DNA of 64,000 bases from Streptomyces sp. AC512_CC834 (GTDB lineage Bacteria; Actinomycetota; Actinomycetes; Streptomycetales; Streptomycetaceae), in assembly GCF_019049325.1 (NCBI RefSeq), contig NZ_JAGMUO010000007.1:62001-126000 (forward strand), read 5' to 3'. Below, one piece after another: positions 53,698 through 63,407 of this stretch. Below the pieces are notes generated by a model. The model ran no database searches and was not told the DNA's origin. It saw nothing but the letters and a program-made list of their open reading frames with translations. The position numbers and the translations under genes were made by a program. Within the stretch, counting starts at the first letter, position 1. Each line of letters starts with the position of its first letter.

Positions 53698-54651
53698 TCA
53701 CTTGGGCAGCAGGCTCCCCCTGCGCGACAGCAGGAACTGTTTGAACGCCGCCACGGGTGGCGTGTCCGTGCGGCCCGCCAGCCAGGCCACGCCGATCTCG
53801 CGGGCGGCGCGCGGGGCCGTGACCGTCAGTTCGACCACCCCGGGGCGGGGCACGGCGGGCGGCGGCAGCAGGGCGACGCCGAGACCGGCCGCGACCAGGC
53901 CGCGCAGCGTCTCCGCCTCCTCGCCCTCGAAGGCGACCCTGGGCCGGAAACCGGCCTCCTTGCACAGGGCGTCGGTGATGCGGCGCAGGCCGTAGCCGGG
54001 CTCCAGGGTCACGAAGATCTCGTCGGCGGCCTCGGCGAGGCGGATGCGCCTGCGGCCGGCCAGGGAGTGGTCGGCCGGGACGACCAGGCGCAGCCTCTGC
54101 TCGTCCAGGCGGCGGGCGACCAGGTCCGGCGCGTCCGGTACCGGGGAGGTCAGGCAGAGGTCGAGTTCACCGGCGCGCAGGCGTTCCAGCATGGCCTCGC
54201 CGTAGTTCTGGACGAGGCTGAAGCGGACGCGGGGGTGGTCGGCGCGGAAGGCGTGCAGGAGGCCGGGGACGGTTTCGGCGCCCATGGTGTGCAGGAAGCC
54301 GAAGGCGACCTTGCCGGTGGCCGGGTCGGCGTCGGCGCGGACCTCGTCGGCGGCGCGCTCGACCTCGGCGAGGGCGCGTTCGACGGAGCCGAGGAAGGTG
54401 CGTCCGGCGACGGTCAGCGCGAGGGTGCGGCCGCGGCGCACGAACAGGTCGACGCCGAGGTCCTCTTCGAGGCGTACGAGGGCGCGGGAGAGGGTCGACT
54501 GGGGGACGTTCATCTCCTGGGCGGCCCGGGTGACGTGCTCGGTGCGGGCCACACCGGCGAAGTGCGCGAGGCGGGGCGCGAGCAGCGCGACGATGTCTTC
54601 TGTGTCACCGGAGGGTGACAGGCGGGGCCGTGAGCTTGACTGATGCACCAT
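53698..54651 (-). CDS. LysR-family regulator
   Basis: A 317-aa LTTR. HTH (VARTEHVTRAAQEMNVPQSTLSRALVRLEEDLG, split here) at residues 25-65 and substrate-binding domain after ~105. ATG at 54651 is chosen; an earlier ATG at 54669 falls in the operator. Divergent from an MFS exporter it probably controls. Confidence 0.92.
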   Translation of the reverse strand: MVHQSSSRPRLSPSGDTEDIVALLAPRLAHFAGVARTEHVTRAAQEMNVPQSTLSRALVRLEEDLGVDLFVRRGRTLALTVAGRTFLGSVERALAEVERAADEVRADADPATGKVAFGFLHTMGAETVPGLLHAFRADHPRVRFSLVQNYGEAMLERLRAGELDLCLTSPVPDAPDLVARRLDEQRLRLVVPADHSLAGRRRIRLAEAADEIFVTLEPGYGLRRITDALCKEAGFRPRVAFEGEEAETLRGLVAAGLGVALLPPPAVPRPGVVELTVTAPRAAREIGVAWLAGRTDTPPVAAFKQFLLSRRGSLLPK

Positions 54652-54665
54652 GGGAACGATTATGG

Positions 54666-54681
54666 CCATTCCATGCATTGG
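54666..54681. promoter_or_regulatory. Possible LysR operator
   Basis: CCATTCCATGCATTGG is symmetric at 12 of 16 positions and contains a T-N11-A arrangement; it sits just upstream of the LysR start and 34 bp before the MFS start. Confidence 0.4.
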
Positions 54682-54714
54682 ACGGATGAGTAAGGGGCTT
54701 CGTACCTTCGTGGC

Positions 54715-56037
54715 ATGACTCCCGCCGATACCGGGGCGTCCCCGGTCGTGGACGCCACCTCCACCGCAGTCTCCGTCTCTGTCTCCGACCCCGACTCCGG
54801 CTCCGACTCCGACTCGCGCATGGCCCCGGGCGGCCCCGGCTACCGCCGGATGAGTCTCGCGCTGTTCCTGGCGGGCGTCGCGACCTTCGCGCTCCTGTAC
54901 TCCACGCAGGCCCTGCTGCCGCTGATCTCGGGCGACATGGGCGTCACGGCGAGCGACGCGAGCTGGACGGTGGCCGCCGCGACCGGGGGCCTCGCGGTGT
55001 TCGTGCTGCCGATGAGCGCGCTGTCGGAGCGTTTCGGACGGCGTACGGTCATGACGGCCTCGCTGGCGGTCGCGGTGACCGTCGGCCTGCTGGTGCCCTT
55101 CGCCCCGTCGCTGCCGGCGCTGGTCGCGCTGCGGGCGGTGCAGGGCGCGGCGCTCGCCGGGCTGCCGGCCTCGGCGACGGCGTACCTCGCGGAGGAGGTG
55201 CGGCCGCGGGCGCTGGTCACCGCGATCGGCCTGTTCGTGGCGGGCAACAGCGTGGGCGGGATGAGCGGCCGGGTCATCACCGGGTGGGTCGCCCAGGAGT
55301 GGGGCTGGCGGATCGCCGTCGGTGTCATCGGCCTCCTGGCGGTGGCGTGCGCGGTGGCCTTCCGGCTGCTGCTGCCGGCGCCGAGGCACTTCACGCCGGG
55401 CTCACTGCGTCCGCGGGTCTTGGTCCGCACGGTCCGCGACCACCTCGCCAACCCGCTGCTGCGCCGCCTGTACGCGATCGGCGCGCTGTTCATGACGGTG
55501 TTCGGCGGCGTCTACACGGTGATCGGCTACCGCCTGACGGAGGCGCCGTTCTCGCTGTCCCAGGGCCTCATCGGCTCGATCTTCCTGGTCTACCTGGTCG
55601 GTACGGTCTCGTCGGCGACCGCGGGCCGCCTGGTGGGCCGCCTCGGCCGTCGCGGGGCGCTCTACCTGGGCGGCGGTACGACGGCGGCGGGGCTGCTGCT
55701 GTCCCTGGCGCCGTCCCTGCCGCTGGTCCTGCTGGGCCTGGTGCTGATCACGGCGGGCTTCTTCGCCGGGCACGCGGTGGCCTCCTCGGCGGTCGGCAAG
55801 ACCGCCCAGCACGGCCGCGCCCAGGCCGCTGCGCTGTACCAGTCCGCCTACTACGTCGGCTCCAGCGCGGGCAGCACGGTGGGCGCGGTGGCCTTCCACT
55901 CCGGCGGCTGGGCCGGGACGGTCGGGGTGGGGGTGCTGGCGGTGCTGGGGGTCGTCGCGATCACGGTCTCCGGGTCGCTGGCCGCCCGCCGCCAGGCCGC
56001 CGGCTCCCCGGTGGGGGCTCTGGGCGTGCCCCGCTGA
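54715..56037 (+). CDS. MFS transporter (DHA1/YnfM-like)
   Basis: A 440-aa 12-helix permease with motif A-like LSERFGRRTV and inner LVGRLGRRGAL. The N-terminus has a Ser/Asp repeat (VSVSDPDSGSDSDS). Likely exports a small molecule under control of the adjacent LysR regulator. Confidence 0.9.
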   Translation: MTPADTGASPVVDATSTAVSVSVSDPDSGSDSDSRMAPGGPGYRRMSLALFLAGVATFALLYSTQALLPLISGDMGVTASDASWTVAAATGGLAVFVLPMSALSERFGRRTVMTASLAVAVTVGLLVPFAPSLPALVALRAVQGAALAGLPASATAYLAEEVRPRALVTAIGLFVAGNSVGGMSGRVITGWVAQEWGWRIAVGVIGLLAVACAVAFRLLLPAPRHFTPGSLRPRVLVRTVRDHLANPLLRRLYAIGALFMTVFGGVYTVIGYRLTEAPFSLSQGLIGSIFLVYLVGTVSSATAGRLVGRLGRRGALYLGGGTTAAGLLLSLAPSLPLVLLGLVLITAGFFAGHAVASSAVGKTAQHGRAQAAALYQSAYYVGSSAGSTVGAVAFHSGGWAGTVGVGVLAVLGVVAITVSGSLAARRQAAGSPVGALGVPR

Positions 56038-56144
56038 CCTGCGCCTTTCTTGACTGCACAGGCCATTGTCAGTCGCCTGCGGTAGCTTCCGAAGTGCGAG
56101 GCGCGAAGACGCGCACGACGGCACGCCACAGGGGTGGGTGGACG

Positions 56145-57149
56145 ATGACCAACGGCACCGTGACGACGGAGCTGGACTCCGCGCTGGAGAAGCACCGACC
56201 CGAGCTGACGGGGTACTGCTACCGGATGCTCGGTTCCTCCTTCGAGGCCGAGGACGCGGTGCAGGACACCCTGGTGCGCGCCTGGCGGAGCTACGACAAG
56301 TTCGAGGGCCGCTCCAGCCTGCGCTCGTGGCTGTACCGGATCGCGACCAACGTCTGCCTGGACATGCTGACCGCGGGCAACAAGCGGGCGCGTCCGATGG
56401 ACCTGACGGACTCGACGCCGCTCGCCCAGGCCGCCCTGTCCCCCCGCCCGGACCACACCTGGCTGGAGCCGATGCCGGACGCCCGCGTGCTGCCGCAGGT
56501 CGCCGACCCGGCCGAGGCCGCGGTCGCCAAGGAGTCGGTGCGGCTCGCGTTCATGGCGGCCCTGCAGCAGTTGCCGCCCAAGCAGCGGGCCGTGCTGATC
56601 CTGCGCGAGGTGCTGGCGTGGCGGGCGAGCGAGGTCGCCGAGCTGCTCGGCACGTCGGTCGCCTCCGTCAACAGCGCGCTGCAACGCGCCCGCGCGACCC
56701 TCGCCGAGCGGGCGGACCGGGGGGACGGCGCCGCGGTGTCGGACCCGCTGGACGAGGAGCAGCAGAAGCTCCTGGAGCGGTATGTCGCGGCCTTCGAGGG
56801 CTATGACATGACGGCGCTGACGGCGCTGCTGCACGAGGACGCGGTCATGACGATGCCGCCGTTCGACCTGTGGCTGGCCGGTCCGGCGGACATCACCGGT
56901 TTCATGACGACGCTCGGCGCCGCGTGCGCCGGTTCCCGGCTGGTGCGGGTGGAGGCCAACGGGCTGCCGGCCTTCGCGCACTACAAGCCGGACCCGGAGG
57001 CGGGCGGCTTCGCGCCGTGGGCGGTCCAGGTGCTGGAGATCTCAGACGGCCGCATCACCGGGTTCCACTGCTTCCTCGACACCAAGCGGTGGTTCCCGCT
57101 GTTCGACCTGCCGCTCCGTCTCGAAGCGGAGACCGACGAGGTCCAGTAG
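56145..57149 (+). CDS. ECF sigma factor with SnoaL-like C-terminal domain
   Basis: A 334-aa SigJ/SigG-like ECF factor. Region 2 FEAEDAVQDTLVRAWRSYDKF, region 4 ASEVAELLGTSVASVNSALQRA, then a SnoaL-fold domain (~215-330) that in such factors regulates activity in cis, replacing an anti-sigma protein. Its last 108 bp overlap the opposite STAS gene. Confidence 0.93.
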   Translation: MTNGTVTTELDSALEKHRPELTGYCYRMLGSSFEAEDAVQDTLVRAWRSYDKFEGRSSLRSWLYRIATNVCLDMLTAGNKRARPMDLTDSTPLAQAALSPRPDHTWLEPMPDARVLPQVADPAEAAVAKESVRLAFMAALQQLPPKQRAVLILREVLAWRASEVAELLGTSVASVNSALQRARATLAERADRGDGAAVSDPLDEEQQKLLERYVAAFEGYDMTALTALLHEDAVMTMPPFDLWLAGPADITGFMTTLGAACAGSRLVRVEANGLPAFAHYKPDPEAGGFAPWAVQVLEISDGRITGFHCFLDTKRWFPLFDLPLRLEAETDEVQ

Positions 57150-57428
57150 GGAGTGCAGGGCCGGGTCGGGGTCGCGCAGCCGGATGCGGCCACCGGACCG
57201 CCGGGCGGTCAGCTCCAGGCGGGCCAGCAGGTCGACGACGGCGAGCCCCGGCGGCCCCAGACCGCCGACGTCGCAGACGACCACCCCGGCCCGGGTGGCT
57301 TCCAGCAGCGCGCGCACCTCGTCGCAGAGCCGGGGCGTCTCCCCTCGGGAGACGGGCCCCGGCAGCACGAGTACGGCGGGTGTCACGGCGTCCACGAGCG
57401 GTAGACCGGGCGTGGGCCGGCAACTCAT
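57042..57428 (-). CDS. STAS-domain protein (anti-sigma-factor antagonist-like)
   Basis: A 128-aa protein from MSCRPTPG. STAS features: LLEATRAGVVVCDVGGLGPPGLAVVDLLARLEL. The phospho-serine position reads GPPG, so regulation by phosphorylation is doubtful. The 3' end overlaps the sigma gene by 108 bp, giving antisense-coupled expression. Confidence 0.75.
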   Translation of the reverse strand: MSCRPTPGLPLVDAVTPAVLVLPGPVSRGETPRLCDEVRALLEATRAGVVVCDVGGLGPPGLAVVDLLARLELTARRSGGRIRLRDPDPALHSLLDLVGLRFETERQVEQREPPLGVEEAVEPGDAAV

Positions 57429-57596
57429 CGGTGCCCGCGGCCAGAGATCACCTGACAAGCGGGGGTGGGCCTTGTCCCCCGTGCGAGCTACCGCCAAGTG
57501 TCCACTGCGGTGGGATGTCGCGGCTCGCTCCGGTTTCTAGTCTCAGTTGTGTCGCGGGCAGTCGCCTCGACAATCAAGCTGAGAGGGTCGAACACC

Positions 57597-58520
57597 ATGG
57601 CCGGCACGGGCACTTCGAAGAGCACGGGCAGTTTGAGGAACACCCCGCAGTGGGCCCCACAGCAGGCCGGACCTTCTGCCCGCCGGCGCCGGTTGCGCAC
57701 GTTCCGGTTCCCGGTTCTCCTGCTCGCGATGATCGGTGTGATGGCAGCGGTCGCCGGGATCAACCAGCTTGTCGCCCCCGTCCCGCTCCTCGCACTGCCG
57801 GTGGGCATCGGACTCGCCGTCGCCGGGCTGGCCTGCTATCGGTGGCTGTGCCGGACCGTCGAGCAGCGGACCGTCCCCGAGCTCGCGAAGACGGGACAGT
57901 GGCCCCTGCTGAGGCGCGGGGCGCTGTTGGGGTTCGGCGCGTTCACCGGCCTGATGCTGCTGATCGGGATGTTCGGTGGCTGGGAGGACCTGTCCTGGGG
58001 CTCCTTCGGCGGGCTCATCGGCACCGCAGGCATGATGGCGGGCGTCGCGGTCACCGAGGAGGCGCTCTTTCGCGGGGTCCTGTTCCGCATCATGGAGGAA
58101 CGTACCGGCACCGTGATCGCGCTGGCCGTGTCCTCGGTACTGTTCGGCGCGACACACCTGGTCAACACCAACGCGACGCTGTGGGGCGCGCTCTCGATCG
58201 CCCTGACGGGCGGAGTCATGCTCTCCGCCGCCTACGTCGTGAGCCGCTCGCTGTGGCTGCCGATCGGCCTGCACTTCGCCTGGAACTTCACCCATGCCGG
58301 CATCTTCGGTGCGGTGCTCTCCGGCTCGGACTCGGCGCCCGACGGCCTGCTGGACACCACGCTGTCCGGTTCGTCCCTGCTGACCGGGGGCACGTTCGGA
58401 CCGGAGGCCAGCCTGATGGCACTGCTGGTGTGCCTGGTGCCCACCGTCCTCCTGCTCCGGCACGCCGCCCGCACCGGCCAGATCAGGCGCCGCCCGCGGA
58501 TCGCCAAGAGCTCCGCCTGA
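57597..58520 (+). CDS. CPBP-family intramembrane glutamic protease
   Basis: A 307-aa membrane protein with EEALFRG, FGATH and HFAWN motifs, the three catalytic motifs of CPBP (Abi) proteases, and about eight helices. ATG at 57597 with GAGAGG nine bases upstream. Role may be prenyl-protein or peptide processing, self-immunity or stress signalling. Confidence 0.9.
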   Translation: MAGTGTSKSTGSLRNTPQWAPQQAGPSARRRRLRTFRFPVLLLAMIGVMAAVAGINQLVAPVPLLALPVGIGLAVAGLACYRWLCRTVEQRTVPELAKTGQWPLLRRGALLGFGAFTGLMLLIGMFGGWEDLSWGSFGGLIGTAGMMAGVAVTEEALFRGVLFRIMEERTGTVIALAVSSVLFGATHLVNTNATLWGALSIALTGGVMLSAAYVVSRSLWLPIGLHFAWNFTHAGIFGAVLSGSDSAPDGLLDTTLSGSSLLTGGTFGPEASLMALLVCLVPTVLLLRHAARTGQIRRRPRIAKSSA

Positions 58521-58551
58521 ACGCCCGCACCCCCGGTGCCGAAGTCACACC

Positions 58552-58582
58552 CGGCGGACGCCGTCACCAACGGCGTCCGCCG
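58552..58582. terminator. Convergent terminator hairpin
   Basis: CGGCGGACGCCGT (58552) pairs perfectly with ACGGCGTCCGCCG (ending 58582), between the CPBP and Uma2 genes. Confidence 0.8.
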
Positions 58583-58600
58583 AACGGTGTTCGAGGTGAC

Positions 58601-59185
58601 TCAGGCCTCGGGGAACTCGCCGGTGTCGATGACCAGGTCGAAGGGGGCGGGGAGGGTGAGGGGATCGCCGAACTTGGCGGCGCTCAGCACCCGGTAGACA
58701 TCCTCCTTCGGCTCGCCGTAGAGGGTCGCTGTGGGACCACCCGGGGCCCAGCGGTCGACGAGTAGGTAGAGCGGGATGCCGGCGGTGGCGTAGGCGGCGG
58801 GCTTGCTGATGCGGTCGTGGCGGGCGTTGGACTTGGAGGTGACCTCGACGACGAGTTCTGCCAGGGCGGCGGGGATGTGGGTGTCGGACTCCGTGTGATC
58901 AGGCAGCTCTGTCACCACGATGTCCGGAATGAGCATCCCCAAGCGGGACGGAACGGCGATCGCCAGCGTCTGGAAGACCCTCCAATCCTCGGGGATCACC
59001 GAGTACAAGCGCCGATGGATGCGCGCGGCGACGACGTGGTGAGGCACTGCCGGAGCAGGTGACACGGTGACGATCCCCTCGATGATCTCCACCTTGCTGC
59101 CCTCGGGCCATTCCATCCCCTCCCAGAACCGGACGAGGTCGTCCCAGTTCCGGTCGGGCTCGTCGCTCACGGTGAGTGCGCTCAT
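58601..59185 (-). CDS. Uma2-family (DUF820) PD-(D/E)XK protein
   Basis: A 194-aa restriction-endonuclease-fold protein. IPDIVVTEL holds the catalytic Asp and LVVEVTSKSNARHDR the Glu-x-x-x-Lys-like pair, then KPAAYATAGIPLYLLVD. Such genes are abundant in Streptomyces and of unknown use. Confidence 0.9.
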   Translation of the reverse strand: MSALTVSDEPDRNWDDLVRFWEGMEWPEGSKVEIIEGIVTVSPAPAVPHHVVAARIHRRLYSVIPEDWRVFQTLAIAVPSRLGMLIPDIVVTELPDHTESDTHIPAALAELVVEVTSKSNARHDRISKPAAYATAGIPLYLLVDRWAPGGPTATLYGEPKEDVYRVLSAAKFGDPLTLPAPFDLVIDTGEFPEA

Positions 59186-59306
59186 GGCGGTTCTCCCATC
59201 GGTGCGTCACCGATCCGAGCATGCCGAACGGGACCGGCACAGGTCTACCGATCCCGTTCACCCGAATGGGCCCGTGACATCAGCGGCCTCCGGCCGCGGG
59301 CGCAGG

Positions 59307-60590
59307 TCAGGCGATACGTTCCCGCACCACCGGCGAGGCGGTGAAGTCCGTACCCGCCGGCGCGACGTCGTACGAGCCCTCCACCGCCGCGAGCGCGTAC
59401 TCGAAGCGGTCCGGGGTGTCCGTGTGGAGGGTGAGGAGGGGCTGGCCCTCGGTGACCGTGTCGCCGGGCTTGGCGTGCAGCTCGATGCCCGCGCCCGCCT
59501 GCACCGGGTCCTCCTTGCGGGCGCGGCCAGCGCCCAGGCGCCAGGCGGCGACGCCGATGTCGTAGGCGTCGAGGCGGGTCAGGACGCCCGAGGAGGCGGC
59601 CTTCACCACGTGCTGCTCCTTCGACGTGGGCAGGGCCGCGTCCGGGTCGCCGCCCTGGGCCGCGATCATGCGGCGCCAGACGTCCATGGCGGAGCCGTCG
59701 GCCAGCGCCTTCGCCGGGTCGGCGTCCTTCAGGCCCGCCGCGTCGAGCATCTCGCGGGCCAGGGCCAACGTCAGCTCGACCACGTCCGCCGGGCCGCCGC
59801 CGGCCAGGACCTCGACCGACTCGCGGACCTCGAGGGCGTTGCCCGCCGTGCGGCCGAGCGGGGTGGCCATGTCCGTGAGGAGGGCGACCGTCTTCACGCC
59901 GTGGTCGGTGCCGAGGCCGACCATCGTGGACGCCAGCTCCCGCGCGTCCTCGATCGTCTTCATGAAGGCGCCCGAGCCCACCTTCACGTCGAGGACCAGC
60001 GAGCCCGTGCCCTCGGCGATCTTCTTGGACATGATCGAGGATGCGATCAGCGGGATCGCCTCGACCGTGCCGGTGACGTCGCGCAGGGCGTACAGCTTCT
60101 TGTCGGCGGGCGCGAGGCCGTCGCCCGCCGCGCAGATCACCGCGCCGGTGCCGTCGAGGACGTTCAGCATCTCCTCGTTGGACAGGAGCGCGCGCCAGCC
60201 CGGGATGGACTCCAGCTTGTCCAGGGTGCCGCCGGTGTGGCCGAGGCCGCGGCCGGAGAGCTGCGGGACGGCCGCGCCGCAGGCCGCGACCAGCGGCGCG
60301 AGCGGCAGGGTGATCTTGTCGCCGACGCCGCCCGTGGAGTGCTTGTCGGCGGTCGGGCGGGACAGGGACGAGAAGTCCATGCGCTCGCCGGAGGCGATCA
60401 TCGCGGCGGTCCAGCGGGCGATCTCGCCGCGGTTCATGCCGTTGAGCAGGATCGCCATCGCGAGCGAGGACATCTGCTCGTCCGCCACCTCGCCGCGCGT
60501 GTACGCGTCGATGACCCAGTCGATCTGCTCACCGCTGAGTTCGCCGCGGTCCCGCTTGGTGCGGATGACGGAGATGACGTCCATGGCCAT
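59307..60590 (-). CDS. deoA: Thymidine phosphorylase
   Basis: A 427-aa pyrimidine nucleoside phosphorylase giving base and 2-deoxyribose-1-phosphate. KHSTGGVGDK (phosphate site) near residue 84, SGRGLGHTGGTLDKLESI and KVGSGAFMKT are intact. Downstream partner in the nucleoside operon; start ATG at 60590, alternative two codons in. Confidence 0.95.
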   Translation of the reverse strand: MAMDVISVIRTKRDRGELSGEQIDWVIDAYTRGEVADEQMSSLAMAILLNGMNRGEIARWTAAMIASGERMDFSSLSRPTADKHSTGGVGDKITLPLAPLVAACGAAVPQLSGRGLGHTGGTLDKLESIPGWRALLSNEEMLNVLDGTGAVICAAGDGLAPADKKLYALRDVTGTVEAIPLIASSIMSKKIAEGTGSLVLDVKVGSGAFMKTIEDARELASTMVGLGTDHGVKTVALLTDMATPLGRTAGNALEVRESVEVLAGGGPADVVELTLALAREMLDAAGLKDADPAKALADGSAMDVWRRMIAAQGGDPDAALPTSKEQHVVKAASSGVLTRLDAYDIGVAAWRLGAGRARKEDPVQAGAGIELHAKPGDTVTEGQPLLTLHTDTPDRFEYALAAVEGSYDVAPAGTDFTASPVVRERIA

Positions 60591-60622
60591 GTCTGGCTTT
60601 CCTTACGGGAGTTGCGCGGGAG

Positions 60623-61015
60623 TTACTTGGTGAGGTGGTCGGGGCCGAAGGCCTGCGGGAGCATCTCCGCGAGGGGGACGATCCCCGCCGGGGTCTCCAG
60701 CAGCATCCGGGGGCCGCCGAACTCGTACAGGAGCTGCCGGCAGCGGCCGCAGGGGACGAGGACCTCGCCCTCGCCGTCGACGCAGACGAAGTGCGTCAGC
60801 CGGCCCCCGCCGGTCACCTGCAACTGGGAGACGAGGCCGCACTCGGCGCACAGGCCGATGCCGTAGCTGGCGTTCTCCACGTTGCAGCCGGTGACGGTGC
60901 GGCCGTCGTCGACCAGGGCGGCGGCGCCCACGGCGTACCCGGAGTACGGGGCGTACGCCCGGGACATGGCGTCCCGGGCCGCCGTGCGCAGCGCCTCCCA
61001 GTCGGCGCCGGTCAC
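60623..61015 (-). CDS. cdd: Cytidine deaminase
   Basis: A 130-aa tetrameric-type deaminase. CAEC and PCGRC zinc motifs with NVENASYG are present. GTG start overlaps the permease stop (GTGA). Supplies uridine to the phosphorylase step. Confidence 0.95.
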   Translation of the reverse strand: MTGADWEALRTAARDAMSRAYAPYSGYAVGAAALVDDGRTVTGCNVENASYGIGLCAECGLVSQLQVTGGGRLTHFVCVDGEGEVLVPCGRCRQLLYEFGGPRMLLETPAGIVPLAEMLPQAFGPDHLTK

Positions 61016-62286
61016 GTGCCCTGCCCCTTCCGGTACTGCATGCCGTTCGACTTCGGCATCCGCAGCCGTTGCGCGGACAGGGCGAGGACGACGAGGGTGA
61101 CGACGTACGGCGTGGCCGAGACGACCTGGTTGGGGACCTCGTTGGTGCCCGCGTACCAGGCGAAGACCAGGGCGCCGACGACGAACGTGATCGCGGCCTT
61201 GACGTACTTCTTGCGGACGGCCAGCCAGATGGCGCCGGCGACCAGCAGCAGCGCGCCGAGCAGCAGCAGCGCGTGCACGTTGGCGGAGCCGCCGCGCAGG
61301 TTGAGGCTGTCGGTGTAGCCGAACAGCCCCGCACCGATGGCGAGGCCGCCCGGCATCCAGTTGCCGAAGATCATCGCCGCGAGGCCGATGTAGCCGCGGC
61401 CGCTGGTCTGGCCCTCCAGGTAGAAGGGGTTGGCCACGATGGACAGGAAGACGCCGCCGAGGCCGGCCAGGCCGCCGGAGATGAGCACGGCCATGTACTT
61501 GTACTTGTAGACGTTGACGCCGAGGGACTCGGCGGCGATCGGGTTCTCGCCGCAGGAGCGCAGGCGCAGGCCGAACGGGGTGCGCCACAGGATCCACCAG
61601 GTGGCGGGGATCAGGGCGACGGCGATCAGGGTCAGCCAGGAGACGTCGGTGACGAGGCCGCCGAGCAGCCCTGCGAGGTCCGAGACGAAGAACCAGTGCT
61701 GGTTGTTGAGGCTGTCGAGCCCGCTGGACAGCCCCGGGATCGAGAAGTGGCCGAGGGAGTCGACCGGCGGGGACTGCTTGGCCGAGCCGCCCTGGTGGCC
61801 CTCGAAGGCGAGCGGGGCGAGGTAGCGGGTGGCGCCGAGGGCGAGGATGTTGATGGCCACGCCGGAGACGATGTGGTTGACGTTGAAGGTGATCGTGACG
61901 ATGGCGTGCAGCAGGCCGCCGAGCGCGCCGCCGATGATGCCGACGAGGATGCCGGTCCACGGGCCCCACTGGAAGCCGGCCCAGGCACCGAACCAGGTGC
62001 CGAGGATCATCATGCCCTCGAGGCCGATGTTGATGACGCCCGCGCGTTCGGCCCACAGACCGCCGAGGCCGGCGAGGCCGATCGGCACCGCGAGCTGGAG
62101 CGCGGTGGACATCTGGCTGACGTTGGTGATGCCGTTGGCGCCGGTGATGAGGCGGACGATCGAGGTCAGCGCCAGGGCTCCGGCGATGACCAGCATCAGG
62201 ACGGGCAGCGACATGCGGCGGCCGGTCTGTGGTGCGTGCTCCAGCGACGGCTGGTTGACGTCGGTCGCTGTGGTCGGAGCGGTCAT
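61012..62286 (-). CDS. Nucleoside ABC transporter permease
   Basis: A 424-aa BmpA-type importer permease, about ten helices, with WAERAGVINIGLEGMMILG and ISGGLAGLGGVFLS motifs of the YufP/NupP family. Start MTAPTTATD overlaps the previous stop (ATGA). Downstream it overlaps cdd. Confidence 0.93.
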   Translation of the reverse strand: MTAPTTATDVNQPSLEHAPQTGRRMSLPVLMLVIAGALALTSIVRLITGANGITNVSQMSTALQLAVPIGLAGLGGLWAERAGVINIGLEGMMILGTWFGAWAGFQWGPWTGILVGIIGGALGGLLHAIVTITFNVNHIVSGVAINILALGATRYLAPLAFEGHQGGSAKQSPPVDSLGHFSIPGLSSGLDSLNNQHWFFVSDLAGLLGGLVTDVSWLTLIAVALIPATWWILWRTPFGLRLRSCGENPIAAESLGVNVYKYKYMAVLISGGLAGLGGVFLSIVANPFYLEGQTSGRGYIGLAAMIFGNWMPGGLAIGAGLFGYTDSLNLRGGSANVHALLLLGALLLVAGAIWLAVRKKYVKAAITFVVGALVFAWYAGTNEVPNQVVSATPYVVTLVVLALSAQRLRMPKSNGMQYRKGQGT

Positions 62287-63407
62287 CGGCCGGCCACCTC
62301 CTTCTTCGAGTTGTCGGTGGCGCCGAGGACGTGTCCGGCGGCCAGCTCCGCGCCGACCCGGCGCTGCTGGCGGCGCAGGCCCCACTCACGGACGGCCTCG
62401 TAGGAGACGACGACCGAGAGGACGATCAGGCCCTGCATGATGACCGCGATCTCCTTGTCGTAGCCGTGGAAGTCCAGCTCGGGCGAGGCCTTGTCGAGCC
62501 AGGCCCACAGCAGGGCGGCGAAGGCGATGCCGACCGGGCTGTTGCGGCCGAGCAGGGCGATGCCGATGCCGAGGAAGCCGATGCCGGTGGGGAAGTTGAG
62601 GCTGTAGGTGTGGGTGTCGCCGAGCAGGATCGGCAGGCCCGCGAGACCGGCGAGACCGCCGGAGATGAGCATCGCGGTGAGCACCATGCGCCCCGGGTCG
62701 ACACCGCTGGCCGCGGCGGCGGACTCGGAGGCGCCGGAGGCGCGCAGGTCGAAGCCGAAGCGGGTGCGGTTGAGGACGACCCAGTAGCCGATGCCGAGCA
62801 GCACGGCGAGGATCACCAGGCCGTAGATCTCGCCGGAGGCGCCCATGTCGATGCCGGGGACCCAGCCGGACTCGTGGATCTCTCCGGTGGTGTTGTTGTT
62901 GCCGATCTTGACGCCGAAGACGTCCGGCAGCCACAGGTAGCCGATGACGGAGGTGGCGATGGCGTTGAGCATGATCGTCGCGACGACCTCGCTGACGCCG
63001 CGGGTCACCTTGAGGACACCGGCGATGCCGGACCAGAAGGCGCCGGTGAGGACGGCGGTCAGGAGCAGCAGCGGGACCTGGAGGCCGGCCGGCAGGTTGG
63101 CGTGGGCGCCGACGATCGCGGCCATCATGGCGGCGAGCTGGTACTGGCCGTCCACGCCGATGTTGAAGAGGTTCATCCGGAAGCCGATGGCCACCGCGAG
63201 GGCCGCGATGTAGTACAGCGACGCCTGGTTGACGATCAGGACCTGGATGTCGGAGAAACCGGCCTGCTCGAACATCAGGGCGAACGGTTCGACCGGGTTC
63301 TTGCCCGAGGCGATCAGGACGATCGCGCTGAGCACGAAGGCCACGGCGAGCGCGATGACCGGTCCGGCCACCGCGAGGAGCACGCGCTCCTTGTCGAACT
63401 TCTTCAT
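62283..63407 (-). CDS. Nucleoside ABC transporter permease
   Basis: A 374-aa permease of the same family (NLFNIGVDGQYQLAAMMAA, GVSEVVATIMLNAIA, ISGGLAGLAGLPILLG). Pairs with the following permease to form the membrane channel. Start overlaps the ATPase stop by one base. Confidence 0.93.
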   Translation of the reverse strand: MKKFDKERVLLAVAGPVIALAVAFVLSAIVLIASGKNPVEPFALMFEQAGFSDIQVLIVNQASLYYIAALAVAIGFRMNLFNIGVDGQYQLAAMMAAIVGAHANLPAGLQVPLLLLTAVLTGAFWSGIAGVLKVTRGVSEVVATIMLNAIATSVIGYLWLPDVFGVKIGNNNTTGEIHESGWVPGIDMGASGEIYGLVILAVLLGIGYWVVLNRTRFGFDLRASGASESAAAASGVDPGRMVLTAMLISGGLAGLAGLPILLGDTHTYSLNFPTGIGFLGIGIALLGRNSPVGIAFAALLWAWLDKASPELDFHGYDKEIAVIMQGLIVLSVVVSYEAVREWGLRRQQRRVGAELAAGHVLGATDNSKKEVAGR

